This document shows, piece after piece, positions 6,096-14,080 of a DNA stretch of 18,573 nt. Position 1 is the stretch's first letter, and each line of letters starts with the position of its first letter. The stretch comes from Candidatus Peribacteria bacterium (GTDB lineage Bacteria; Patescibacteriota; Gracilibacteria; UBA1369; GCA-2718715). The stretch spans positions 1-18,573 of the forward strand of contig CALQZM010000011.1 of NCBI GenBank assembly GCA_943349385.1. Direction: 5' to 3'. Both the position numbers and the translations under genes were made by a program. Under the pieces are notes generated by a model. That model did not search any database, had not been told where the DNA came from, and saw only the letters and a list, made by a program, of their open reading frames with translations.

Positions 6096-8444
6096 CTATT
6101 TCCCCCAAATAAAAACAATTGCTACCTGCCCATCATCTTTAAAATCTATAGAAACACCGTAATCTGTCCATCCCCCCACACTTACTTTTGAGTTATCTAA
6201 AAGCAATTCAACCATTTCACTAGGGTCCGTACCATTCAATATTAAAGCTTGTACCGAAGTAACTCCAACAGATGAAGATAAACTGTCAAAAATATTTTCT
6301 CCACCAATATTAGTAGAAAATTCGTTTTCACCAATCATTTTTTGATTCCATATGTCAGCACGTTCACTCAAATCTTTATTTAAAAATAAATTAGGAACTT
6401 TTTGTATCAAACTATTTTTTACCAATTTAATAAAATCTGACCTAGAAGTAGAAAATTGTTGAGATAAATAATAATAACCTTGTAAATTCTTTTTCACTGA
6501 TAATCCAACTAAAGTCCAACTTGTATTTAAAATATTCTGTCGATGAATAGCACTTCGCATTAAAGCGTTATGGCCAAACTCAGTATTAACAACCTTCGCA
6601 ATATTCTCAGCTACTACTGTATCAATCCCCAAATTAACTGCCCGATCTTGTGGTGATTCACCTCTTAAATTTGTGTGAGAAAAATAATTATTATTAATCA
6701 TATCAGCAATATGATACTCAGCCAAAGAACTTAAGTCGGCATCGAGAACAACCTTTTTCAAGCCTACTTTTTTGCGGTCTTTGTTTATATAATTTAACAA
6801 GTTATCAACTTCTGCGTCTTCGTCAATTACCAAAAATTTATTTAATTTGGCTGAATTCAAATCAAAATAATCAGGGATTAAAGGAAAATAATTAGTCCTA
6901 TAAACAGGATGATTAATTACTGCTATACCCTGATCATTATTTAATTCAACAATATAGGTACCATTTTCAGGCAATGACAAACTATAGTTAAATTTACTTC
7001 CTTGATTCAATTCCTTAGATTCATACTTAAATTCAGTAACAGTTCCATCGGGATTAATTAAATACAGACTACTATTCAAAGTAGTATTGGCAATCCCTGT
7101 TAATACTATTTTTCCGCTGTGAAAAATTGGCAAATTATCAACCTTAACCCCATTGGTTACTTCACTTTTTTGATGCATTACTACATTATAAGTTCTACGA
7201 GAAACTTCAGCAAAATTACCAATTTTAGCTGCTTCTATAAAGTCGGCTGCCTGAATAACGACTTCTACTTTACCAACTCCAAAATCTCTAAAATCATTAT
7301 AATTAAAAAATAAGGAACCATTCTCTAACCTAGAGAAATAGGTAACTGCATCAGCGCCTTGAATCAAATCCACTTTCAATAAATCTGCATCGCTAACGAC
7401 ATCAAGACTAGTATATACACCATCAAAAGATAAATTTTGACTAAAATTCTTACTATCAAAAGTGCCGGTAACCATAGGATCTATTACCACGTCAACTACT
7501 TCAATTTTTGCCAATTGAGACTGGCCCACATTACCGTCTGACAAAGCAATATTGTAACTACCTAAAGTATCAAACTTGTGTCCAAATTCAAATTTTCCAT
7601 CTTTTATTTTAACTACAAAATTATCAATTTGGACATTGCTGTTGTCAAATACAATAAAAACTAGTTCTTGAATATCCTTATTTTGAACTTTACCACTAAA
7701 TGTAAAACTTTCATTTCTTAAAAATGTTTTAGGAAACTGTGAATCTAAAATAATATTACTAAATATATTTTTCGCAAAAAACTCAACTCCAGGCAACAGT
7801 TTATTATCCTCAACCTCAAATTCACTCAGTTTATTTTCTTCGGTATATAAAATCCTATAATAAATCTCAGCAAATTCACCTCTATTCATACTACTTACAG
7901 GTGAAAACGCACCTACAAAAGGTAAATAATTCTTATTTTTGGCATAATATACATTATTAGTGTACCAATCTTTTAATGGGACATCTGAATAAGGACTTAA
8001 TATAGGATCACTAATTGCCCATCCCTCAGCCCTACCAATAATAGTTAGTGCTTCTGCCCGAGTTATACTATTAGCAAATCTAAAAGTTCCATCTTTGTAG
8101 CCTTCAACCCAACCTAGACTCTTTGCAGTACAAATATAATTTGAATACCAATCATTAATAGGCACATCCTTGAAACACCTTGAATTAAATTCTTGAATTG
8201 GAATTTTATTACTTACCAATAAAATTTTAGTCATTTCTGCACGATTAATAGTATTTGAAGACTTAAAAGTACCGTCTTGGTAGCCCTCAACAATTGCACG
8301 ATCCTTTAAATACTTTATTCCGGTTTTATATTCATGATTACTAGAAACATCGACAAAAGCGTTTACAGCAAATACATTAATAGCAAATACGCACAAAATC
8401 AGTAACCCGCAATTACCTACTGATACTAATCTTGCTAATTTCAT
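6096..8444 (-). CDS. Secreted S-layer-homology protein with CAP (SCP/PR-1) domain
   Basis: The 782-residue product starts with a signal peptide (hydrophobic 7-28, probable cleavage around 28-30). Three SLH repeats follow: about 29-80 (VEGYQDGTF...INRAEM), 90-140 (DWYSNYI...VEGYKDGTF...ITRAEA) and 151-200 (DWYTNNV...MNRGEF). SLH repeats tether proteins to cell-wall polymers or the S-layer. Residues about 220-320 and 430-520 look like beta-sandwich (Ig-like) modules. A CAP domain spans about 545-668 with its signature residues: H578, FSH 588-590, AENIA (E613) and SAIHRQNIL (H634). Residues about 685-782 look like a second, degenerate CAP module (L-x-x-x-A-x-x-W, G-G-E-N-I, then Y-G-V-S-I-D) without the histidines. 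Its ATG is 27 bp after the ATPase stop, so they are likely co-transcribed. The role is probably structural or adhesive at the cell surface; CAP proteins have varied activities and none can be assigned here. Confidence 0.88.
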   Translation of the reverse strand: MKLARLVSVGNCGLLILCVFAINVFAVNAFVDVSSNHEYKTGIKYLKDRAIVEGYQDGTFKSSNTINRAEMTKILLVSNKIPIQEFNSRCFKDVPINDWYSNYICTAKSLGWVEGYKDGTFRFANSITRAEALTIIGRAEGWAISDPILSPYSDVPLKDWYTNNVYYAKNKNYLPFVGAFSPVSSMNRGEFAEIYYRILYTEENKLSEFEVEDNKLLPGVEFFAKNIFSNIILDSQFPKTFLRNESFTFSGKVQNKDIQELVFIVFDNSNVQIDNFVVKIKDGKFEFGHKFDTLGSYNIALSDGNVGQSQLAKIEVVDVVIDPMVTGTFDSKNFSQNLSFDGVYTSLDVVSDADLLKVDLIQGADAVTYFSRLENGSLFFNYNDFRDFGVGKVEVVIQAADFIEAAKIGNFAEVSRRTYNVVMHQKSEVTNGVKVDNLPIFHSGKIVLTGIANTTLNSSLYLINPDGTVTEFKYESKELNQGSKFNYSLSLPENGTYIVELNNDQGIAVINHPVYRTNYFPLIPDYFDLNSAKLNKFLVIDEDAEVDNLLNYINKDRKKVGLKKVVLDADLSSLAEYHIADMINNNYFSHTNLRGESPQDRAVNLGIDTVVAENIAKVVNTEFGHNALMRSAIHRQNILNTSWTLVGLSVKKNLQGYYYLSQQFSTSRSDFIKLVKNSLIQKVPNLFLNKDLSERADIWNQKMIGENEFSTNIGGENIFDSLSSSVGVTSVQALILNGTDPSEMVELLLDNSKVSVGGWTDYGVSIDFKDDGQVAIVFIWGK

Positions 8445-8463
8445 AAACAGATCTTAAACACTA

Positions 8464-8469
8464 ATTATA
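8464..8469 (-). promoter_or_regulatory. Consensus -10 box before the SLH-CAP gene
   Basis: TATAAT reads on the minus strand from 8469 to 8464, 19 bp before the ATG at 8444. No -35 hexamer lies at 16-18 nt; the nearest candidate, TTGAAA (8497-8492), is 22 nt away. It could give the SLH-CAP gene its own start within the ATPase operon, but in AT-rich DNA a lone TATAAT is weak evidence. Confidence 0.3.
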
Positions 8470-8471
8470 AT

Positions 8472-10661
8472 TTACAACATTTCTAACCATTTTTCAATTT
8501 TTCGATTAATTTGATTTCTAGAAACTGAATATCGTTTATTTGAATGCGCTCTAAATTTAAGCACTTCTTCAGCATTATTTAAAAATAAATTACTGGGTTC
8601 AATAATTAAACTAAACGGATTAATTTGTCGTCCATAATTTAGAACTTTAGCATACGCATTTAATACACTAGTTTGCACTAAGGCATTTAAATTAATTTTT
8701 TCTGCAAAATTTTTGTGCATAACTTCAGCATCTTCATAACTAAGCTGAAACAAAACTATATTGGCAACATTACCCAAAACTGAACTAATTAAATCTTTTC
8801 CTATCTGCATTAAATACTGATTAGCAAGAATTAAGGCCAAGTTATACTTACGAGCCTCAGACAGCAGAACTTGGAAAGACTTACCTACAAAATTTTGAAA
8901 CTCATCTATATATAAGTAAAATTGCACTCTATCAACTTCTAGCTTATCGGCTCTAGCGAGTACTTCTATTTGAATTTTATTAATAATAAATGCCCCAAGC
9001 AGAGATGAATTCAAGGAGCCTAATTTACCTTTTGACAAATTTATTAGAAGAACTTTCTTTGTGTTCATTACAAAATCTAAATTCAACTTAGATTTTGTTT
9101 GTCCAAAAATATTTCTTAACATTGGATCCATTAATAAAGGGCCAACCTTGTTTAAAATAGGAGTTATAATCTCTACACGCTTAACATGAGACAACGCCAG
9201 GTACTCTTTTTCAAAAAAGCTAATTACGATTTTGTCATCTGAGTTTTTAAGCAATGAGTTTAAATAAATATTATCTGTAAACAATCGCTGCAAACACAAT
9301 AAAGTCTGATTCTCAACTGACACCAATAATAAAAGTGCATTCCTCAAATAATATTCCAATCTCGGCCCCCAACTTTCACTAAAATTATTCTTAAAAATTT
9401 CGAGTGTACCATCTACTATAACACCTCTTTGAGACTTATTATTTATATCCAAAATATTGAATGAAAACGGATTGTCTAAATCTGATGGATCAATCCAAAT
9501 CAAATCATTAAGGCGACTCTTAGGATAACTCAATAAAATTTTATCGACCAAATCTCCATGTGGATCAACAACGGCCAATCCATTTCCAGCGAATATATCT
9601 TGCATAATCAAATTGTAAAGCAATGTTGACTTCCCCATCCCAGTCTTGCCTAAAACATAGGTATGTTTAAAACGATCAATATCGGGAATACCAACTAATC
9701 GAGTTAACCCTTTGGCATAGTTTTTTCCTAAACATACAAATTTAGACTCTAAAAACGGCACAGAATTACTTGCTAGCAAATGCTCATTAGAACAAACTAA
9801 CTTACTAGATACATTAATGAAATTAGATGGAAAGTGCATCAAACTTGCAATCTCTTCAGAACTTAAAATTGTTTCTACTTTTTTTGTTTTAGCAATAACA
9901 CTATTACAATTTGATAGCTTGAATTTATCAAAATAAGTATAAAGTTGCTTCAATTCAAACTTTGATTCCGAAAATATTTTTAATTCAACTTGAAATAAAC
10001 TTTTATTTATTTTATCACTTGCCGCTTCATTACTAGTCTCGAATATATGATTTTTTTTTACAGTATCTTCAAAATTATCTTTTGCCTGAACTTCAAATCC
10101 AGCAAAAAAATAAGCTGCAATCAACCAAGTATATTTTTTAAGATTATTGGATTCTAATAATTTTCGCAACCAAAAATCCTGCCAAAAACTAGACTTAAAC
10201 TTAATCAATACAAATCTAAAATATTTAAAATAATAGTTCCTTCTTGAGTCCAAACTTCGCTTTACCTCAAGCTCAAAACCAGAATCAAAATCAGTATCCA
10301 AAATATTGATTAAATAGGTAATAGGATCTAGATACTCCTTATTAAATCGGTCCTCTAATTGCTCATACCTACGAATTGGAAAACAAAAAACTCGTGATAG
10401 CTTTAACCAATTGCAAAAATACGGCTTATTCACATAATCTTCAACCACTAAATCAATCTCAAAAGTTGAAAATAATAATTTCTTAAGATTATCAACAAAT
10501 CCTTTTGAACATTTAAAATAAAAGAATATTTCATTAGATAATTTTTGTACACCAATTGTTATAGGATCATTAATTATTCCGCGTAATGAATGAATAAAAT
10601 CTTCAAATTTAGCCGGAGTATACTCTGTGAATTCAAATAATTTTACTTTTAATAAGATCAA
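8472..10661 (-). CDS. Divergent VirD4/TraD-like (T4SS coupling protein-type) ATPase
   Basis: The 729-residue product has a poorly conserved N-terminal half (1-320), which resembles the accessory N-terminal domain (DUF8128-like) found on such ATPases in CPR bacteria, and a C-terminal RecA-like motor domain. The Walker A motif is GKTGMGKST (338-346), followed by VVDPHGD (364-370); Walker B is FYLYIDEFQNF with D586 and E587, followed by LLSEARKYNLALILANQY, the sensor/arginine-finger region. Such hexameric ATPases pump DNA or protein through type IV secretion channels. I see no convincing transmembrane helix at the N-terminus and no other T4SS gene nearby, so a conjugation role is not shown. The start is a TTG at 10661: no in-frame ATG precedes the first conserved residues and a stop (TAA) lies 9 bases further upstream. 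A promoter with 17-nt spacing lies just before it. It is Phe/Leu-rich, AT-rich and clearly more diverged than the paralogue at 17616-18573. Confidence 0.85.
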   Translation of the reverse strand: MILLKVKLFEFTEYTPAKFEDFIHSLRGIINDPITIGVQKLSNEIFFYFKCSKGFVDNLKKLLFSTFEIDLVVEDYVNKPYFCNWLKLSRVFCFPIRRYEQLEDRFNKEYLDPITYLINILDTDFDSGFELEVKRSLDSRRNYYFKYFRFVLIKFKSSFWQDFWLRKLLESNNLKKYTWLIAAYFFAGFEVQAKDNFEDTVKKNHIFETSNEAASDKINKSLFQVELKIFSESKFELKQLYTYFDKFKLSNCNSVIAKTKKVETILSSEEIASLMHFPSNFINVSSKLVCSNEHLLASNSVPFLESKFVCLGKNYAKGLTRLVGIPDIDRFKHTYVLGKTGMGKSTLLYNLIMQDIFAGNGLAVVDPHGDLVDKILLSYPKSRLNDLIWIDPSDLDNPFSFNILDINNKSQRGVIVDGTLEIFKNNFSESWGPRLEYYLRNALLLLVSVENQTLLCLQRLFTDNIYLNSLLKNSDDKIVISFFEKEYLALSHVKRVEIITPILNKVGPLLMDPMLRNIFGQTKSKLNLDFVMNTKKVLLINLSKGKLGSLNSSLLGAFIINKIQIEVLARADKLEVDRVQFYLYIDEFQNFVGKSFQVLLSEARKYNLALILANQYLMQIGKDLISSVLGNVANIVLFQLSYEDAEVMHKNFAEKINLNALVQTSVLNAYAKVLNYGRQINPFSLIIEPSNLFLNNAEEVLKFRAHSNKRYSVSRNQINRKIEKWLEML

Positions 10662-10686
10662 AAATTTACATTAAAAATACCAATAA

Positions 10687-10715
10687 AATATAAATAGATA
10701 AAAAGCAATTCTCAA
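10687..10715 (-). promoter_or_regulatory. Promoter of the VirD4-like ATPase / SLH-CAP operon
   Basis: On the minus strand TTGAGA (10715-10710) and TATATT (10692-10687) are separated by 17 nt, each one mismatch from the consensus. The start would be near 10680, about 20 nt before the TTG codon at 10661, which supports that start choice. The rest of the 138-bp gap (10662-10799) holds a short direct repeat, GCCAATAAT, at 10723-10731 and 10773-10781, and nothing else I can name. Confidence 0.55.
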
Positions 10716-10799
10716 TTTCAAGGCCAATAATTTTACAAAAAAAACAAGATTAATTTGCATCTTTACCTATAGCCAATAATAAAACAAACTTTTAAACAA

Positions 10800-11936
10800 T
10801 TAGTGAATTTCTTCAAACTGCCTTAATTCAAATTCTGACATAATTTTATAACCAGATTTTGACTGCAGCTTAGATGCCAAGATATCAATAAACCCTTTTT
10901 CCAAAATGGAACTAGGCAAGAAATTCAAACTTGTCGAATCTTCATTAAAATCAACAACAGCATATAATCGCCAATTTTTAAATAAAAACAATTGACCCTC
11001 AGTACCTTTTTGCTCTTCAATACACATATATCCATTAATAGGCCACCAAGGTAAATTACTAGAAACAGAATCAACAAGAAGGTATTTTCCAAATAATTTA
11101 AATTTTTTTGTATAAATTGGTTTTAAATCATTAGTAAGTTTTATTTCAAAAAAAATAGCACCTAATTCACCAAAAGTAGGCATAAAATCAACCTTAGTTA
11201 CAGATTTTAGAATATTTTCTCTGCGTAAACTTTGATTCAAAAAATGATTTGTAACTTCAAGATAAACGTTCTTAGCCCAACCAACATACATAACTTGACC
11301 TGCTTCGTTTTCAAAAGTATAAACTCCGAAACTTGAAGGCAACTTATTTAAATCTTTATGACTCAATTTAGAAGGCAGATTTATTACTTTTAAATTTTTA
11401 CGAAAAGCAGTCGAAACTTTTTCAAAACTAAAATCATTTACAGCACACTGAATGAAATTAGATATGATTTTAGCATCATCCAAAGCTCTATGGCGACGTT
11501 CACAAGTTAAATTAAATCGATCAATTATAGAATCCAAACTATGCTTCTTAAAATGTGGATACAAATCCTTAGACAATTTAACACTACATAAAATATCATT
11601 ATTTAAATTTACTTCTAATTTTGCGAATTCAGCCCTTAAAAATGAATAATCAAAACTTACATTATGAGCAACCACAATAGTATCTTCAATCAATTCATAC
11701 AACTTTAAAGCAATACTCTTAAAAAGAGGCGCATCAACAACATCCGAATTTCTAATACCAGTAATTCCAGTAATCATATCCGGGATTACACATTCAGGAT
11801 TAACTAAAGTTTCATATTCATTAATTACCTTACCATTTAAGTATTGAATCAATCCGATTTCAATAACCCTGTCCCGACCGGCCTTGCTTCCGGTCGTCTC
11901 TAAATCTAAAAAAGTTATAATTCTATCCACTATCAT
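10800..11936 (-). CDS. DEDDh 3'-5' exonuclease (DnaQ-like) fused to a degenerate GIY-YIG domain
   Basis: I start the 378-residue protein at the ATG at 11936; a TTG two codons upstream is possible, but the promoter places the first transcribed base on the ATG. Residues about 5-170 are a DnaQ/epsilon-type exonuclease with all DEDDh residues: D11 and E13 (FLDLETTG), D96 (HNVSFDY), H149 and D154 (HRALDD). Residues about 198-280 align with the UvrC/Cho-type GIY-YIG nuclease: GVY 204-206, YVG 217-219 and AKN, then a C-terminal glutamate segment (AIFFE...LKPIY). However, the catalytic arginine expected in 'YVGKAKNL.KR' is replaced by glutamate (E227) and the preceding lysine by tryptophan (W220), so this domain is probably inactive as a nuclease and may bind DNA. 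The last 90 residues are unassigned. Such fusions exist in several bacterial phyla and are presumed repair enzymes. It is preceded by NDH-2, 73 bp away. Confidence 0.87.
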   Translation of the reverse strand: MIVDRIITFLDLETTGSKAGRDRVIEIGLIQYLNGKVINEYETLVNPECVIPDMITGITGIRNSDVVDAPLFKSIALKLYELIEDTIVVAHNVSFDYSFLRAEFAKLEVNLNNDILCSVKLSKDLYPHFKKHSLDSIIDRFNLTCERRHRALDDAKIISNFIQCAVNDFSFEKVSTAFRKNLKVINLPSKLSHKDLNKLPSSFGVYTFENEAGQVMYVGWAKNVYLEVTNHFLNQSLRRENILKSVTKVDFMPTFGELGAIFFEIKLTNDLKPIYTKKFKLFGKYLLVDSVSSNLPWWPINGYMCIEEQKGTEGQLFLFKNWRLYAVVDFNEDSTSLNFLPSSILEKGFIDILASKLQSKSGYKIMSEFELRQFEEIH

Positions 11937-11942
11937 GTTCAA

Positions 11943-11971
11943 AAGATAATGGAACTAAATAATTAGAGCAA
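11943..11971 (-). promoter_or_regulatory. Promoter positioned for a leaderless exonuclease mRNA
   Basis: On the minus strand TTGCTC (11971-11966) and TATCTT (11948-11943) are 17 nt apart. Counting from -7 at 11943, +1 falls on 11936, exactly the A of the ATG. The -10 box matches four of six consensus positions, the -35 box four of six, so the spacing and the exact start fit are stronger than the boxes themselves. Confidence 0.45.
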
Positions 11972-12009
11972 ACTAAAATAATCTAATTGCAATAATCTAT
12001 CAAATCTAC

Positions 12010-13236
12010 CTACTCCTTACTTATGTCCCTGTAACTAAACAAATTTAATAGCCAATCAAATGCAACTTTCAACTTTTTGTTCCAAGAAATAAACTTTAAA
12101 AAATACACAAAGTGCCATAAAATCCAAACTAATTTACCTTTCATAGGATAACCATAGACTTCACCTACAGCGTTCCATTTTCCAACAGATAATAAAAATC
12201 CTTTATTATTAAACATAAACTTAGATAATTTAGTTTTTTTATCAATTAACTTCACAATATTTTTGGCCACTAAATCAGCTTGCTGAACAGCGACCTGAGC
12301 CAACATAGGCAAACCAGACTTTGTATTAACTACATCACCAAGACCGAAAACGTTTTCATAACCAATAAACTGCAGTGTGTCTTGTACTAAAATTCTTCCA
12401 GAATTATCTAACTGTAAATCTTTATCAAATTTTAACATATTCGGTTTTACGCCAGCTGTCCAAATAATTAAGCCGCCCTCCAAACTAGACTCGTCTTCAA
12501 ATAAAACTTTTTCTTGTATAACTTTTGAAATAGAACCAAATTTAAAACACCAACCCAATTCCAATAAATACTCGCTAACCCACTCACTTAACTTAGGATT
12601 ATTTCTAGGTAAAAGCTTATCAGTAGGATTAACCAAAGTTAAAGTAACATCAGCTCTGTTAATATTGCTGTAATATTTATTACAGGCTTCACTAGCAAAA
12701 TCTGCAATTTCTCCTGCTAATTCTATTCCAGTAGCTCCTGCCCCTACAATAACTATAGATAATAATTTGCTTTTCAAACTAGAGTCATTCGTAACATTTG
12801 CAACTTCGAAGTTATTAATTAATTTGTCTTTAATTAGAATGGCCTGCTCTAGATCTTTCATTGGATAAGTGTGCTCTATCACTCCTTGAATTCCATATGT
12901 ATTTTGACCAGTACCAGTAGCAACAACTAAATAATCAAAAGTTTCTACAAAAAGATCGGTTACAACTTTTTTAGAATTCAGGTTAACCTCTTTTACAGTT
13001 CCTACTTTCCAAATAATATCTCTTTTATTTAGTAATGCCACTAAAGATTCCACTGGAACTTTTTCGCTAATAGTAGACGATGCAACTTCGTGCAGTAACG
13101 GCGTAAACAAAAAATAGTTTCGCTTATCAATTAAAATAATTTCGGGACTGCATTTTATTCTTGCAGCCAACTTTTTTGCAGTATAAAGGCCACCAAAACC
13201 ACCACCAATAACAACAATTTTTATTTTCTTATCCAT
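12010..13236 (-). CDS. ndh: Type II NADH:quinone oxidoreductase (NDH-2)
   Basis: The 408-residue flavoprotein has two dinucleotide-binding folds: the FAD site GGGFGG (11-16) at the N-terminus and the NADH site GAGATG (165-170), followed by the NDH-2 glutamate E172 (TGIELAGE). The second FAD motif is VFGLGD (296-301), and AQVAVQQ (313-319) matches the quinone-site AQxAxQ signature. The C-terminus, about 365-400, is Trp/Phe-rich and basic (VWILWHF...), as in the amphipathic anchor that holds NDH-2 on the inner membrane face. The enzyme passes electrons from NADH to quinone without pumping protons. It starts 4 bp after the YceI stop, so the two form an operon. The window shows no quinone biosynthesis or terminal oxidase, so its partner is unknown; related FAD oxidoreductases of this fold include sulfide:quinone reductases, but the HxxxC-type redox cysteines are absent here. 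Confidence 0.9.
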   Translation of the reverse strand: MDKKIKIVVIGGGFGGLYTAKKLAARIKCSPEIILIDKRNYFLFTPLLHEVASSTISEKVPVESLVALLNKRDIIWKVGTVKEVNLNSKKVVTDLFVETFDYLVVATGTGQNTYGIQGVIEHTYPMKDLEQAILIKDKLINNFEVANVTNDSSLKSKLLSIVIVGAGATGIELAGEIADFASEACNKYYSNINRADVTLTLVNPTDKLLPRNNPKLSEWVSEYLLELGWCFKFGSISKVIQEKVLFEDESSLEGGLIIWTAGVKPNMLKFDKDLQLDNSGRILVQDTLQFIGYENVFGLGDVVNTKSGLPMLAQVAVQQADLVAKNIVKLIDKKTKLSKFMFNNKGFLLSVGKWNAVGEVYGYPMKGKLVWILWHFVYFLKFISWNKKLKVAFDWLLNLFSYRDISKE

Positions 13237-13240
13237 TCTA

Positions 13241-13936
13241 TTAAGTCTTATTAGCTAATAATTCAAGCTCAATCTTAAAATTGTCATCTATGACATTGTC
13301 ACCTAAATTATCAAAAAATTTATTAGAACCATATCGTACATCCCACAAAGTTCTATCTACTACAATTTCTGCTATAGCCTGGACTGTTGATTCATTAATG
13401 CTAAAAATTTCGGCATTAAATTCAATTGGATTAGTAATGCCTTTAATAGTTAAATCAGCAACCACACTATAATCTTTACCAGATTCATTAAGCACTACAG
13501 ACTTGATGCTTAATTGAGAAGTATTATACTTTTCAACATCAAAAAAATCAGCAGATTTTAAATGTTTAGTTAAAATATCCTGACCTTTTCCGCTACCTGT
13601 AGATAAACTAACAAGCGAAGTCATATCAATGACAAATTCTCCAATAGTAACTAATCCATTCTCGTCGATTTGAACTAAACCCTCTTGAAATTTTATACTT
13701 CCAGCATCTGTATATCCTTTAACAAAAAGTTTGCTGGCTTGCCAATTCAAACTACTAGCGTAGACATTCAATGCATAATCACCGTTAGTCAAACTAAGAT
13801 TCTTGGATAGATTCTCATTCTTTTTAAATACCGAAGGCCTAGCTTCAATATTTTTTACATCTAAGTAAGACTTTACACCAAAACCAATTAAAACCAAGAT
13901 TACTGCTACCAAAAGACCATAAACAAAACTTTTCAT
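13241..13936 (-). CDS. YceI-family lipid-binding protein, membrane-anchored or secreted
   Basis: The 231-residue product begins with a hydrophobic segment (about 4-24) that is either a signal peptide or an anchor, since no clear cleavage site or lipobox cysteine is seen. The rest is the YceI eight-stranded lipocalin-like barrel: S-S-L-N-W, F-V-I-D-M-T-S-L, H-L-K-S-A-D-F-F-D-V-E-K-Y, D-L-T-I-K-G-I-T-N-P-I-E-F-N-A and V-D-R-T-L-W. Family members bind long isoprenoid lipids such as polyisoprenoid quinones outside the cytosol. The NDH-2 gene follows 4 bp later, which suggests a quinone-linked role, possibly uptake or storage of quinone from other cells; this is inference. A TATAAA (13945-13940) lies 3 bp before the ATG with no -35 partner, so it is too close to be the promoter in the ordinary way. 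No Shine-Dalgarno is visible. Confidence 0.88.
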   Translation of the reverse strand: MKSFVYGLLVAVILVLIGFGVKSYLDVKNIEARPSVFKKNENLSKNLSLTNGDYALNVYASSLNWQASKLFVKGYTDAGSIKFQEGLVQIDENGLVTIGEFVIDMTSLVSLSTGSGKGQDILTKHLKSADFFDVEKYNTSQLSIKSVVLNESGKDYSVVADLTIKGITNPIEFNAEIFSINESTVQAIAEIVVDRTLWDVRYGSNKFFDNLGDNVIDDNFKIELELLANKT

Positions 13937-14017
13937 GCTTTTATACTGATTAAAAACTAGATAATGTAAGTTGTAAATTCATACTAACAAAAAAACAATA
14001 AGCAAAAAAGTAAATAA

Positions 14018-14023
14018 TATAAA
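14018..14023 (+). promoter_or_regulatory. -10-like box before the membrane-protein operon
   Basis: TATAAA at 14018-14023 would start transcription near 14030, leaving a leader of about 50 nt to the ATG at 14081 and making the in-frame TTG at 14027 unusable. No -35 hexamer is seen. The whole 144-bp gap between the divergent yceI-like and membrane-protein genes (13937-14080) shows nothing else I can name. Confidence 0.25.
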
Positions 14024-14080
14024 TAATTGCTCAAAAAAGAAAAATCTAATAAACTAAAACCAACTACTATTAAAATTTAT

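Noticed and set aside
10723..10781. Direct repeat GCCAATAAT in the gap before the ATPase gene.
   Set aside because: Only nine bases in AT-rich DNA, two copies and not symmetrically placed; too weak to call an element.
12377..12673. 98-codon plus-strand frame inside NDH-2.
   Set aside because: It lies wholly within a well-recognised gene on the other strand and has no motif.
13940..13945. TATAAA as the promoter of the YceI gene.
   Set aside because: It would place transcription start inside the coding sequence, and no -35 is found.
14027..14080. TTG start extending the membrane protein by 18 residues.
   Set aside because: The extension is Lys/Thr-rich with no domain match, and the only -10-like box puts transcription start after the TTG.
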